Source of the DNA: Micromonospora sp. MH99
GTDB lineage: Bacteria > Actinomycetota > Actinomycetes > Mycobacteriales > Micromonosporaceae
Length of the DNA: 64,000 bases
Assembly (NCBI RefSeq): GCF_021442385.1
Contig: NZ_MUZA01000012.1
Location: 62,001 to 126,000 of the forward strand
Direction of reading: 5' to 3'
In this document: one piece after another, positions 26,231-34,204 of the stretch
Numbering within the stretch: the first letter of the stretch is position 1
How the letters are laid out: every line of letters starts with the position of its first letter
Program-made: the position numbers and the translations under genes
The notes under the pieces: model-generated
The model's input: only the letters and a program-made list of their open reading frames with translations
Told to the model about the DNA's origin: nothing
Databases searched by the model: none

Positions 26231-27874
26231 GTGCTCAGACGAAGAATGGCCCTCCTGCTCCCCGCGCTCCTCGCAGCCGCCCTCGGCACCGCTGTGGTCA
26301 GCGGCGCGGTCGTGCTCACCACCACGCAACCCGCGCAGGCGTTGGAGAACGGGCTGGCCCGCACGCCACAGATGGGCTGGAACGACTGGAACGCGTTCGG
26401 TTGCAACGTCAACGAGACGCTCATTCGGCAGACGGCCGACGCGCTGGTCTCCAGCGGGATGGCCGCGGCCGGATACCGCTACGTCAACATCGACGACTGC
26501 TGGTCCACCAAGCAGCGCAACGCCAGCGGCGACCTGGTCGCCGATCCGCAGAAGTTCCCGAGCGGCATCAAGGCTCTCGCCGACTACGTCCACGGCAAGG
26601 GCCTCAAGCTGGGCATCTACTCCTCGGCCGGGACCCTCACCTGCGCCGGGTACCCGGCCAGCATCAACTACGAGCAGCGCGACGCCAACCTCTGGGCGTC
26701 CTGGGGGATCGACTACCTCAAGTACGACAACTGCGGCGACCACCTCGGTCGGAGCGCGCAGCAGCGTTACACCGCGATGCGGGACGCGCTCGCGGCGACC
26801 AACCGGCCGATCCTCTACAGCCTGTGCAGCTGGGGGCAGGACAGCGTCTGGACCTGGGGCGCGGGGGTGGGCAACTCCTGGCGTACGACAGGTGACATCG
26901 GCGGTAACTGGAACTCCATCATGAGCATCCTCGACCAGCAGGTCGGCAAGGAGTCGTACGCCCGTCCGGGCGCGTGGAACGACCCGGACATGCTGGAGGT
27001 CGGCAACGGCCCGACCGACACCGAGTCCCGGGCCCACTTCAGCCTGTGGGCGCTGCTGAACGCCCCGCTGCTGGCGGGCAACGACATCCGCACCATGTCG
27101 GCGGCCACCCGCACGATCCTGACCAACACCGACGTGATCGCCGTCAACCAGGACTGGGGCGGCCAGCAGGGTCGCAAGATCAGTGACTCCGGTGATCTGG
27201 AGGTCTGGCGCAAGCCGATGTCCACCGGCGGGGTGGCCACCGTCCTGCTCAACCGCGGCAGTGGCACGACCACGATCTCCACCACGGCCAGCGCGCTCGG
27301 GCTCGGCAGCGCCGGCTCGTACGCGGTGCGTGACCTGTGGTCCCACACCACCTCGACGTCGACCGGCACGATCAGCGCGTCGGTGCCGGCGCACGGCGCC
27401 GCCATGCTCCTGGTCACCGGCGGCGGCACGCCCCCGCCGACCACACCCCCGCCGACCACGCCTCCGCCGAGCACTCCCCCGCCGGGCACGACGTCGACGA
27501 TCCGCAGCACGTCCGCCGGCCGGTGCCTGGACGTCAACGGCGCGTCCCAGACCAACGGCGCCACGGCCATCATCTGGGACTGCCACGGCCAGGCCAATCA
27601 GTCCTGGACCTCGACAAGCGCCCAGGAGCTGCGGGTCTACGGAGGAAAGTGCCTCGACGTCAACAACGCCGGCACCGCCAACGGGACGTCGGTGATCATC
27701 TGGGACTGTCACGGCCAGGCGAACCAACAGTGGCGCTTCAACGCCGACGGCTCGATCACGGCGGTCGCCTCGGGCCGCTGCCTGGACCTGGTGGGCAACG
27801 GTACGGCGAATGGCACACGCACCCAGATCTGGGACTGCAACGGCGCGGCCAGCCAGCGGTGGAGCCGCAGCTGA
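26231..27874 (+). CDS. Secreted GH27 alpha-galactosidase with C-terminal CBM13
   Basis: This 547-residue exported enzyme has a signal peptide (about residues 1-38), then a GH27 barrel that begins ENGLARTPQMGWNDWNAFGC. The nucleophile Asp lies in YLKYDNCGDH and the acid/base Asp in RPGAWNDPDMLEVG. A C-terminal beta domain, a Pro/Thr linker (about residues 395-420) and a ricin-B CBM13 with three Q-x-W repeats follow. The GTG at 26231 has AAGGAG five bases upstream. The enzyme should remove alpha-galactose from galactomannan-type or pectic polymers, although GH27 also includes beta-L-arabinopyranosidases, and the neighbouring arabinan enzymes keep that open. Its CBM13 resembles the one on the GH54 enzyme. 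Confidence 0.9.
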   Translation: MLRRRMALLLPALLAAALGTAVVSGAVVLTTTQPAQALENGLARTPQMGWNDWNAFGCNVNETLIRQTADALVSSGMAAAGYRYVNIDDCWSTKQRNASGDLVADPQKFPSGIKALADYVHGKGLKLGIYSSAGTLTCAGYPASINYEQRDANLWASWGIDYLKYDNCGDHLGRSAQQRYTAMRDALAATNRPILYSLCSWGQDSVWTWGAGVGNSWRTTGDIGGNWNSIMSILDQQVGKESYARPGAWNDPDMLEVGNGPTDTESRAHFSLWALLNAPLLAGNDIRTMSAATRTILTNTDVIAVNQDWGGQQGRKISDSGDLEVWRKPMSTGGVATVLLNRGSGTTTISTTASALGLGSAGSYAVRDLWSHTTSTSTGTISASVPAHGAAMLLVTGGGTPPPTTPPPTTPPPSTPPPGTTSTIRSTSAGRCLDVNGASQTNGATAIIWDCHGQANQSWTSTSAQELRVYGGKCLDVNNAGTANGTSVIIWDCHGQANQQWRFNADGSITAVASGRCLDLVGNGTANGTRTQIWDCNGAASQRWSRS

Positions 27875-27897
27875 GCGACCCGCCCCGACAGGCGGGG

Positions 27898-27944
27898 CCG
27901 GCCGGGCGCGGTCGCGGGCACCGACCCGCGTGGCGCCCGGCCGG
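27898..27944. terminator. Long hairpin after the GH27 gene
   Basis: The 12-nt arms 27898-27909 and 27933-27944 pair perfectly. The interior contains a further GCGGGT/ACCCGC-type pairing. It lies 24 bp after the stop. Confidence 0.78.
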
Positions 27945-28039
27945 CGCGCGCCGCGCCATGCTCACCCCTGCGGCACCCGGGGAACGTCCGACGCATAGCA
28001 TTGCCACGGTTCGGGACGGCTCTGCTGAAACGAGGCGAC

Positions 28040-28753
28040 ATGCGTTGGCTCCAGCGGCTGCTGGGCGGCGGGCGGGTCCAGCTCGACCCGGGGCGGCAGC
28101 AGGCGCTGCTGCGAGACCTCCAGCACGGATACGGCACGCAGGCGCGGGTTCCGTTTCCCGCGCAGGTCGAAGCGGCGACCGGGATGCTGGGCGGCGACGA
28201 CGGCCTGGTGGTGGCGGCCCGGATTCTGAACCAGGTCGCCGACGAGGCGCACGCGGATCTGCTGGCGCAGGCGCAGGACATCCACCGGCGCACGGGCCGG
28301 CGGCTGCTGGTGCACCGGCGGAACTACCGGCCGCTGTGGATGGAGGCCGGTCCCGGGCTGCGGTGGCCGCTGTTCGCGTTGCCGTGCGGCTTCCACCCGT
28401 ACGCCCAGGTGGCCGCCGCCGTCGCGGTGGTCGGCGGGCGGGCGGCCCGGCTCGATCGGGTGACCGATCCGACCCCGCTGGTGACCCACGTGTTCGAGGT
28501 GCTCGACCTCACCACCGCCGGCTGGGAGTACGGCCGGGTGCGGGTGGACACCGACGCCGCCGCGTTCGTCGATCGACTGATCACGAGCGCGGCGCAGATC
28601 CTCGCCGCGATGGACGACCCACCCCGGCTGCCACCTGCGGTCCGTGCGCTGATGCGTCGCAACAACACGGTGGACGTGCACGATCCGGCCGGCCCGCGCG
28701 CGGTGGGACGGATCAACCTGGGCGCGCGGATGCGCGAACAGCTGCTGGCCTGA
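28040..28753 (+). CDS. Hypothetical protein, 237 aa
   Basis: I do not recognise this cytoplasmic protein. It begins MRWLQRLLGGGRVQLDPGRQ, has an Arg/Ala-rich middle and one hydrophobic stretch (AAAVAVVGGRAARLD), and ends with an Arg-rich helix. No signal peptide or catalytic motif is visible. The ATG at 28040 follows GAGG. An in-frame start at 28001 is possible but less well placed. It converges on an alpha/beta hydrolase with 17 bp between the stops. Confidence 0.6.
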   Translation: MRWLQRLLGGGRVQLDPGRQQALLRDLQHGYGTQARVPFPAQVEAATGMLGGDDGLVVAARILNQVADEAHADLLAQAQDIHRRTGRRLLVHRRNYRPLWMEAGPGLRWPLFALPCGFHPYAQVAAAVAVVGGRAARLDRVTDPTPLVTHVFEVLDLTTAGWEYGRVRVDTDAAAFVDRLITSAAQILAAMDDPPRLPPAVRALMRRNNTVDVHDPAGPRAVGRINLGARMREQLLA

Positions 28754-28770
28754 CGGCGTGACCCGGGATC

Positions 28771-29607
28771 TCAGGCGCGGGCGTTCGCGCTCAGGAAGGC
28801 GAGCAGCAGGTCGGCCGTCTCGTCGGGGTACTGCACGTGCGGGTAGTGACCCGCGCCCTCGATGACCTCGAGCCGGCCCAACCCGGCCGGCAGCGCGGCC
28901 ACGATCGCCTCCCCCTCGGCCCGCGGGTCGGCCCAGTCCGGGTCGAGCGACCCCTCGACGATCAGGGCCGGGCAGCGGACGTTACCCAGCTGCGCCCCGG
29001 CGTCGACCGGCGCCGACTGGCCCATCTTGCGCATCGCCGCCATCCGGCCGGGCTCGCGCATCATGGCGTCGATCCGGGCCGTGCGGGCGGCCCAGTCGGC
29101 CGGCTTCCTTTCCGGGTAGGCGATGTCGAGGTAGCTGCGCCAGAGCAGCACGCTGCCCAGCAGGCCGGTGCCGAGCAGCCGGGCCATGCCCTTGCGGTAG
29201 CGGGCGACCCGCAGGTCGCCCAGCTTGATCGACTGCTTGCGGGTGAAGGGGGCCAGTTCGACGATGCCGGTGATCAGCTCGGGTGCCTGGGCGGCGGCGA
29301 TGGTGGCGGCCCCGCCGGAGATCGAGTGGCCGACCAGCACGGCCGGACCGCCGAGGTGGCGGATCACCGCGAGCAGATCACCCGCGATGTCGGTGCGGCT
29401 GTAGGACTGCCACTGCGCGCTCGACTCGCCGCAGCCCCGCAGGTCGACGGCTGCCACCCGGTAGCCGGCGGCCACCAGGCGCGGCACGACGAAGCGGTAC
29501 GCCTCGCGGCTGTCGCCCATGCCGTGGGCGAGAACGACGAGCGGCCCGGAGGCGCCGGTCACCTCGTACGCCAGGGTGCCGCCGTCGACGGTCAGGTACT
29601 CGGTCAT
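28771..29607 (-). CDS. Alpha/beta-fold hydrolase
   Basis: This 278-residue hydrolase of the alpha/beta superfamily has an oxyanion HGMG near residues 28-31, the nucleophile elbow GHSISGG (Ser near 95), a helical cap from about residue 120 to 205, the acid Asp in EGSLDPDWAD and the catalytic His in GAGHYPHVQYP. The ATG at 29607 has GGAGGATCCC directly upstream. The substrate is unknown. It follows another hydrolase gene on the same strand but has its own palindromic control region at 29635-29649, which argues for separate control. Confidence 0.88.
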   Translation of the reverse strand: MTEYLTVDGGTLAYEVTGASGPLVVLAHGMGDSREAYRFVVPRLVAAGYRVAAVDLRGCGESSAQWQSYSRTDIAGDLLAVIRHLGGPAVLVGHSISGGAATIAAAQAPELITGIVELAPFTRKQSIKLGDLRVARYRKGMARLLGTGLLGSVLLWRSYLDIAYPERKPADWAARTARIDAMMREPGRMAAMRKMGQSAPVDAGAQLGNVRCPALIVEGSLDPDWADPRAEGEAIVAALPAGLGRLEVIEGAGHYPHVQYPDETADLLLAFLSANARA

Positions 29608-29634
29608 GGGATCCTCCGTGCTCGGCTAGTTGCG

Positions 29635-29649
29635 TTAGCTTTAAGCTAA
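29635..29649. promoter_or_regulatory. Palindrome upstream of the alpha/beta hydrolase
   Basis: TTAGCTT-T-AAGCTAA is a perfect 7-bp inverted repeat 27 bp before the start codon, in a locally AT-rich patch. GGTTAGCC follows at 29653-29660 and CTAG precedes. Repeated TTAGC half-sites suggest a repressor site that overlaps the promoter. Confidence 0.6.
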
Positions 29650-29654
29650 TACGG

Positions 29655-30218
29655 TTAGCCAAGAGCGTCAAGCCTGATCACCGCCGCCACGTCACCGAGG
29701 TCGTCGTTGAGCTGATGATCGCGCCCGGGCAGCCGGTACACCCGCGCCTGGCCGATGACGCCCGCGTACAGGTCCGCGTGCGACGGCGGCGCCGTCTCGT
29801 CCCCGAGCCCGTGAAAGACCCGCACCGGTACGCCCCGCGGCAGTCGGACGCCGAGGTCCGGTGGCAGCTCGAACTCGTCGCCGGGCCAGCCGCCCGCACC
29901 GACGAACGGGGCGGCGATCAGCACGATCATCGCGAGGTCCCGCTCGGGTGGCCGCTCGGCGAGCGCGTGGACGAGGATCGCGCCGCCCACCGAATGGCCC
30001 ACGACGACTGCCCCGTCGTCCAGTGCCGCGATCTCCCGCCGGATGGCGGCGCTCCAGGTGGCGTAGCTCGGGTGGCCCTCGTCGGGCATTCGCGGGTACC
30101 GAACCTCGTACCCGTCCCCGAGCCCGCGCCGCAGGCTGTCGGACAACCTGTTGTCCCACTCGTCGTGGGTGCCGGCGCCAGCGCCCTGAATGAACAGGAC
30201 CTGCGTGGTCGCTGCCAT
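29655..30218 (-). CDS. Small alpha/beta hydrolase (RBBP9/YdeN-like)
   Basis: This is a compact 187-residue hydrolase of the serine-hydrolase RBBP9/YdeN type. QGAGAGTHDEWDN stands at the N-terminus, VVGHSVGGAILVHAL holds the nucleophile Ser near residue 74, and GDETAPPSHADLY and PGRDHQLNDD carry the probable Asp and His. The ATG at 30218 has GAGGGGATC upstream. The longer frame to 30257 would include the tandem repeat and is rejected. The tandem 29-bp duplication begins just before its ribosome binding site. The role is unknown. Confidence 0.82.
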   Translation of the reverse strand: MAATTQVLFIQGAGAGTHDEWDNRLSDSLRRGLGDGYEVRYPRMPDEGHPSYATWSAAIRREIAALDDGAVVVGHSVGGAILVHALAERPPERDLAMIVLIAAPFVGAGGWPGDEFELPPDLGVRLPRGVPVRVFHGLGDETAPPSHADLYAGVIGQARVYRLPGRDHQLNDDLGDVAAVIRLDALG

Positions 30219-30228
30219 GACGATCCCC

Positions 30229-30286
30229 TCTCGCGTGCTGCGTCGAAGCGGCATCAATCTCGCGTGCTGCGTCGAAGCGGCATCAA
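30229..30286. repeat. Perfect 29-bp tandem duplication
   Basis: Two identical 29-bp units at 30229-30257 and 30258-30286 lie in the divergent promoter between the small hydrolase and the rifampin phosphotransferase. The duplication is exact, so it is probably recent. Confidence 0.9.
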
Positions 30287-30310
30287 GCGCCGGCGGCGGG
30301 GCGAGCCGCA

Positions 30311-30355
30311 GGGATCGACAGGCGAGGGATCAACAGGCGAGGGATCAACAAGGGG
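30311..30355. repeat. Three 15-bp tandem units
   Basis: Units at 30311-30325, 30326-30340 and 30341-30355 share GGGATCAACAGGCGA with few changes. A fourth partial GGATCAG follows. They lie immediately after the 29-bp duplication. Confidence 0.8.
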
Positions 30356-30433
30356 GGATCAGCGGAACGATTTCCTGCACAGCGGGGAAAAACACCACTG
30401 GTATCCGCTCCCACTTTAACGTATATCGCACCG

Positions 30434-30454
30434 GGGGCCTTGCCGCAAGACCCC
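30434..30454 (+). promoter_or_regulatory. Rifamycin-associated element (RAE)-like palindrome
   Basis: The core GGGCCTTGCCGCAAGACCC (30435-30453), flanked by one more G and C, matches the published palindromic rifamycin-associated element found upstream of rifamycin-inactivating genes in actinobacteria. It lies 57 bp before the rph start, in the position expected for rifamycin-dependent induction. Confidence 0.75.
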
Positions 30455-30510
30455 CGTCTTGCCGCAGAATCGTCCGCCGGACACCGGAACGGACGAAGAA
30501 ACGGGGCGCG

Positions 30511-33138
30511 ATGATCGACAAGTACGTGCGAGATCTGGACGAGGTCGACGAGACTCAGGTCGCGATCGTCGGCGGCAAGGGCGCCCGTCTGGGGACGTTG
30601 TCGCGAATCGAGGGCATCCGCGTGCCGGCTGGCTTCTGCGTGACGACCGACGCCTTTCGACGGGTCATGGCCGAGGTGCCCTCGATCGACGATCAGCTCG
30701 ACCAGCTGTCGCGCCTGAAGCCGGACGACCGGGAGGGGATCCGCGACCGCAGCGCCAAGATCCGCCGGGCCATCGAAGGGGTCGCCCTGCCCGACGACGT
30801 GGCGGTGGCCATCACCCGGGCGCTCACCCGGCACGGCGAGAAGGCTGCCTACGCCGTCCGGTCCAGTGCCACGGCGGAGGACCTGGCGACGGCCTCCTTC
30901 GCGGGCCAGCAGGACACGTACCTGAACGTGCGGGGTCCGGCGGCCATTCGTACGCACGTCAGCCGGTGCTGGGCCTCGCTCTTCACGGAGCGGGCGGTCA
31001 CCTACCGTCAGCGCAACGGCATCGACCACCACGCGGTCCACCTGGCCGTCGTCGTGCAGGAGATGGTGTTTCCGCAGGCAGCCGGCGTCCTGTTCACGGC
31101 CGACCCGGTCACGTCCAACCGGAAGGTCGCCTCGGTGGAGGCCAGCTTCGGCCTCGGCGAGGCCCTGGTGTCCGGGTTGGTGAATCCGGACTCCTACCGG
31201 GTGCGCGACGGTGCGATCATCGAGCGGACGATCGCCAGCAAGCGTCTCGCCATCGAGGCGCTGCCGGCCGGCGGGACCACGAGACAGGCGATCAGCCCGG
31301 AGCGACAGGAGCAGCCGGCGCTGACGGACGCGCAGGTCCTGCGGCTGGTGGACGTGGGCCGGCGGATCGAGGCGCACGTCGGCAGCCCGCAGGACATCGA
31401 GTGGTGCCTGGTCGACGGTGACGTCCAGATCGTGCAGAGCCGGCCGATCACCACGCTGTTCCCCGTGCCGGCGGCCGGGGACGACAAGAACCACGTCTAC
31501 CTCTCCGTGGGGCATCAGCAGATGATGACCGACGCCATGAAGCCGTTGGGACTCTCCATGTGGCAGCTGACGGCCATGGCGCCGATGCACGAGGCCGGTG
31601 GGAGGCTCTTCGTCGACGCCACCGGGATCCTGGCAGCGCCGGCGAGCCGCGCCGGCTTCCTCGACATGGCGGGACGGTCCGACCCGTTGACCCGGGACGC
31701 GCTGGAGACCATCCTCGACCGCCCCGACTTCGTACCGGCGCTTGCGGACGGTCCCGACATCCCGCGGATCAGCGGCAAGCCGACCACGATCGAGAACGAT
31801 CCGACTATCGTCACCGAGCTGATCGAGCGCAGCGAGGCGTCACTCGCCGCCCTGAAGCGCGACATCGCGACGGTGACGGGACCGGAGCTGTTCGACTTCC
31901 TGCACAAGGCGTTCGAGGAGCACAAGCGGCTCCTCAGTGACCCCCTGAACATGCAGGCGATCATGGCGGGGATGCAGGCCACCTGGTGGCTCAACGAGCA
32001 GCTGTCCGAATGGCTGGGCGAGAAGAACGCCGCTGACACCCTCACGCTGTCCGCCCCGGGCAACATCACGTCGGAGATGGGCCTGGCGCTGCTCGACGTC
32101 GCGGACGTGATCCGACCGCATCCGGAGGTGGTGGCCTTCCTGCAGGAGGTCGACGACGACGGCTTCCTCGACGAACTGCCGAGGCTCGCGGGCGGAGCCG
32201 AGGCGCGCGACGCCATCTCGGCCTACCTCGACCGGTACGGCATGCGCTGCGTCGGCGAGATCGACATCACGAGACCGCGCTGGAGCGAACGCCCCACCAC
32301 GCTCGTACCCCTGATCCTCGACAACATCAGGCTCCTCGAACCGGGCGCCGCCGTGCGGCGCTTCGAGCAGGGGCGTCAGGCGGCGCAGCAGAAGCGCGAG
32401 GAGCTGCTGGAACGGCTGCGGGCCCTGCCGGACGGGGACACCAAGACCGACGAGACCACGCGCATGATCGACCGGGTCCGCACCTTCATCGGGTACCGGG
32501 AGTATCCGAAGTACGCCATCATCAGCCGCTACTTCGTCTACAAGCAGGCCCTGCTTTCCGAGGCGGAGCGCCTCGCGCGGGCCGGTGTGCTCCGCGACAG
32601 GGACGACATCTTCTATCTCACCTTCGCCGAGCTGCACGACGCCGTGCGGACGCACCGGGTCGACGACCACCTCATCGACCAGCGCAGGGACACCTTCCGG
32701 TGGCACCGGACGCTGACGCCGCCCCGGGTGCTCACCTCCGAGGGCGAGACCATCGCCGGGGCGTACCGCCGCGACAACGTGCCGGCCGGAGCGCTGGCCG
32801 GCCTCGGAGTCTCCGGCGGGGTCGTCGAGGGCCGCGCCCGCGTCCTGCTGGACATCGCCGAGGCCGAGCTGGAACCCGGCGACATCCTGGTCACCTCCTA
32901 CACGGACCCGAGCTGGTCACCAGTTTTCGTCGCGGTCCAGGGCCTGGTGACGGAGGTGGGCGGCCTCATGACCCACGGGGCGGTCATCGCCCGGGAGTAC
33001 GGCCTGCCGGCCGTCGTCGGGGTGGCGGACGCGACCCGGCTGATCCGTGACGGGCAGTGGATCCGCGTGCACGGCACCGACGGGTACGTCGAGATCCTGC
33101 CACCGCCGGACGACGCCGACGGCCGCGCTCAGTTGTAG
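30511..33138 (+). CDS. rph: Rifampin phosphotransferase (PEP-synthase-like dikinase)
   Basis: This 875-residue enzyme has the length and domain order of RPH. An N-terminal ATP-grasp domain (IVGGKGARLGTLSRI near residues 20-34, YAVRSSATAEDLATASFAGQQDT near 112-134), a central rifamycin-binding domain (about 325-760) and a C-terminal swivelling His domain with GGLMTHGAVIAREYG are present. The His near residue 822 is the phosphate carrier. RPH transfers the beta-phosphate of ATP to the C21 hydroxyl of rifamycins and inactivates them. A generic PEP synthase would have an additional PEP-binding barrel, absent here. The ATG at 30511 was chosen because the upstream extension runs through the RAE and the repeats. 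The RAE supports both identity and inducibility. Its 3' end overlaps the convergent membrane protein gene by 10 bp. Confidence 0.9.
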   Translation: MIDKYVRDLDEVDETQVAIVGGKGARLGTLSRIEGIRVPAGFCVTTDAFRRVMAEVPSIDDQLDQLSRLKPDDREGIRDRSAKIRRAIEGVALPDDVAVAITRALTRHGEKAAYAVRSSATAEDLATASFAGQQDTYLNVRGPAAIRTHVSRCWASLFTERAVTYRQRNGIDHHAVHLAVVVQEMVFPQAAGVLFTADPVTSNRKVASVEASFGLGEALVSGLVNPDSYRVRDGAIIERTIASKRLAIEALPAGGTTRQAISPERQEQPALTDAQVLRLVDVGRRIEAHVGSPQDIEWCLVDGDVQIVQSRPITTLFPVPAAGDDKNHVYLSVGHQQMMTDAMKPLGLSMWQLTAMAPMHEAGGRLFVDATGILAAPASRAGFLDMAGRSDPLTRDALETILDRPDFVPALADGPDIPRISGKPTTIENDPTIVTELIERSEASLAALKRDIATVTGPELFDFLHKAFEEHKRLLSDPLNMQAIMAGMQATWWLNEQLSEWLGEKNAADTLTLSAPGNITSEMGLALLDVADVIRPHPEVVAFLQEVDDDGFLDELPRLAGGAEARDAISAYLDRYGMRCVGEIDITRPRWSERPTTLVPLILDNIRLLEPGAAVRRFEQGRQAAQQKREELLERLRALPDGDTKTDETTRMIDRVRTFIGYREYPKYAIISRYFVYKQALLSEAERLARAGVLRDRDDIFYLTFAELHDAVRTHRVDDHLIDQRRDTFRWHRTLTPPRVLTSEGETIAGAYRRDNVPAGALAGLGVSGGVVEGRARVLLDIAEAELEPGDILVTSYTDPSWSPVFVAVQGLVTEVGGLMTHGAVIAREYGLPAVVGVADATRLIRDGQWIRVHGTDGYVEILPPPDDADGRAQL

Positions 33139-34070
33139 GGCATCGTCGGGAACCAGCCGTAGCCGAACATCGCGGGCACCCGGACGGTCCAGTAGACGAG
33201 GGTGAAGACGCCCAGCGCGAGCAGCAGCGAGCCGGTGACCGCGAGGGTGCGTGCCGGTCGCGCGGACAACCAGCGGATCAGCCCTCCGCGGGTGGCGAGG
33301 ACGACGAGTGCGAACAGGATGCCCACGATCGCGATGTTGCCCAGCGACTGCAGTACGAAGGCGGCCGAGCCGTAGAGGGGGTTGCCGTTGTCAGCGGCCC
33401 ACTGGAAGAGCTTGTGGAACAGCGGGTAGGGCCGGCCGATCAGGAAGGCGCCGACCAGCATGCCGAGCACGAACACGCGGGCGAACGGGCGACGCGCGAA
33501 GGGATCGGGGACCTTGTCGAGCGCCGCGAGACCGAGATAGATGAACGCGAGACCGATCACGCCGAAGACCACCACCGACTGCACGAGTCGGACGGGCATG
33601 CCGCCGGCAGTCGTCTCCGTCGACAGCTGCGGCAGCGAGTCGCCGAGCAGGACTCCGATGAAGCCGTACGTGGCGGAGACGACGACCATGCCCAGCGCCA
33701 GCAGGCCCACCGGCCGGAGCATGAAGCGCAGCCCCGCCGCCGGTGTGCCGCCGGCGCCGGCGTGTGTCATCGGCCCGATCGAGGCGGCCATGGCGATGTT
33801 GCAGGCAGTGAACGTGCCCGCCAGGCCGGAGACGAACGCGAACAGCAGGCCCGCCGCGGTGCCGCCGATCGCTGTCGCCTTCGCGTCGTGGCCCAGCAGG
33901 GTGTTGGCGACGTTGTCGCCGATCGTCTGGTCGACGAACTGGTACGACCAGAGCAGGGACAACGCGATTCCCGCGAGCACACTGCCCACGATCAGCGCGC
34001 CGCGCCGGACCGGGCGTGCCGGCGTCGGGGAGGGTGGGGTCTGCACGGCCGGTCTCTGCGTGGCGGTCAT
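33129..34070 (-). CDS. Polytopic membrane protein at the end of the enediyne core
   Basis: This 313-residue protein has about eight predicted membrane helices. It begins with a Pro-rich cytoplasmic tail and has the conserved-looking segments GLAGTFTACNIAMAASIGPM, LGLAALDKVPDPFARRPFAR and LIGRPYPLFHKLFQW. The pattern of a Cys in a small-residue helix and paired halves recalls CcdA/DsbD-type or TauE-like transporters, but I cannot assign it. The ATG at 34070 has AGAGAGG upstream. The larger frame to 34922 is a shadow of the UnbU gene. A long hairpin separates it from UnbU, yet orientation and position suggest that it belongs to the enediyne cluster. It might move a redox partner or product across the membrane. 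Confidence 0.7.
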   Translation of the reverse strand: MTATQRPAVQTPPSPTPARPVRRGALIVGSVLAGIALSLLWSYQFVDQTIGDNVANTLLGHDAKATAIGGTAAGLLFAFVSGLAGTFTACNIAMAASIGPMTHAGAGGTPAAGLRFMLRPVGLLALGMVVVSATYGFIGVLLGDSLPQLSTETTAGGMPVRLVQSVVVFGVIGLAFIYLGLAALDKVPDPFARRPFARVFVLGMLVGAFLIGRPYPLFHKLFQWAADNGNPLYGSAAFVLQSLGNIAIVGILFALVVLATRGGLIRWLSARPARTLAVTGSLLLALGVFTLVYWTVRVPAMFGYGWFPTMPYN

Positions 34071-34127
34071 GGCAGCCTCTCTCCGAATCTGTGACGGCGG
34101 GATGCACTGACTGATTGTTCGCGCCGC

Positions 34128-34188
34128 GGACCGGCCGGTCGTCTTCCTGCTTGCGGTTTTCCGCGTGCGGAGGACGGCCGGCCGGTCC
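34128..34188 (-). terminator. 20-bp hairpin between UnbU and the membrane protein
   Basis: The arms 34128-34147 and 34169-34188 pair over 20 bp with two mismatches that are G-U in RNA. It lies just after the UnbU stop on the minus strand, so it may end or attenuate the core transcript. Confidence 0.7.
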
Positions 34189-34204
34189 GGGGCGACCGAC
34201 GGGG

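Noticed and set aside
30511..33138. Ordinary phosphoenolpyruvate synthase
   Set aside because: It lacks the extra PEP-binding barrel at the C-terminus, ends right after the His domain, has RPH length, and carries an RAE-like site upstream.
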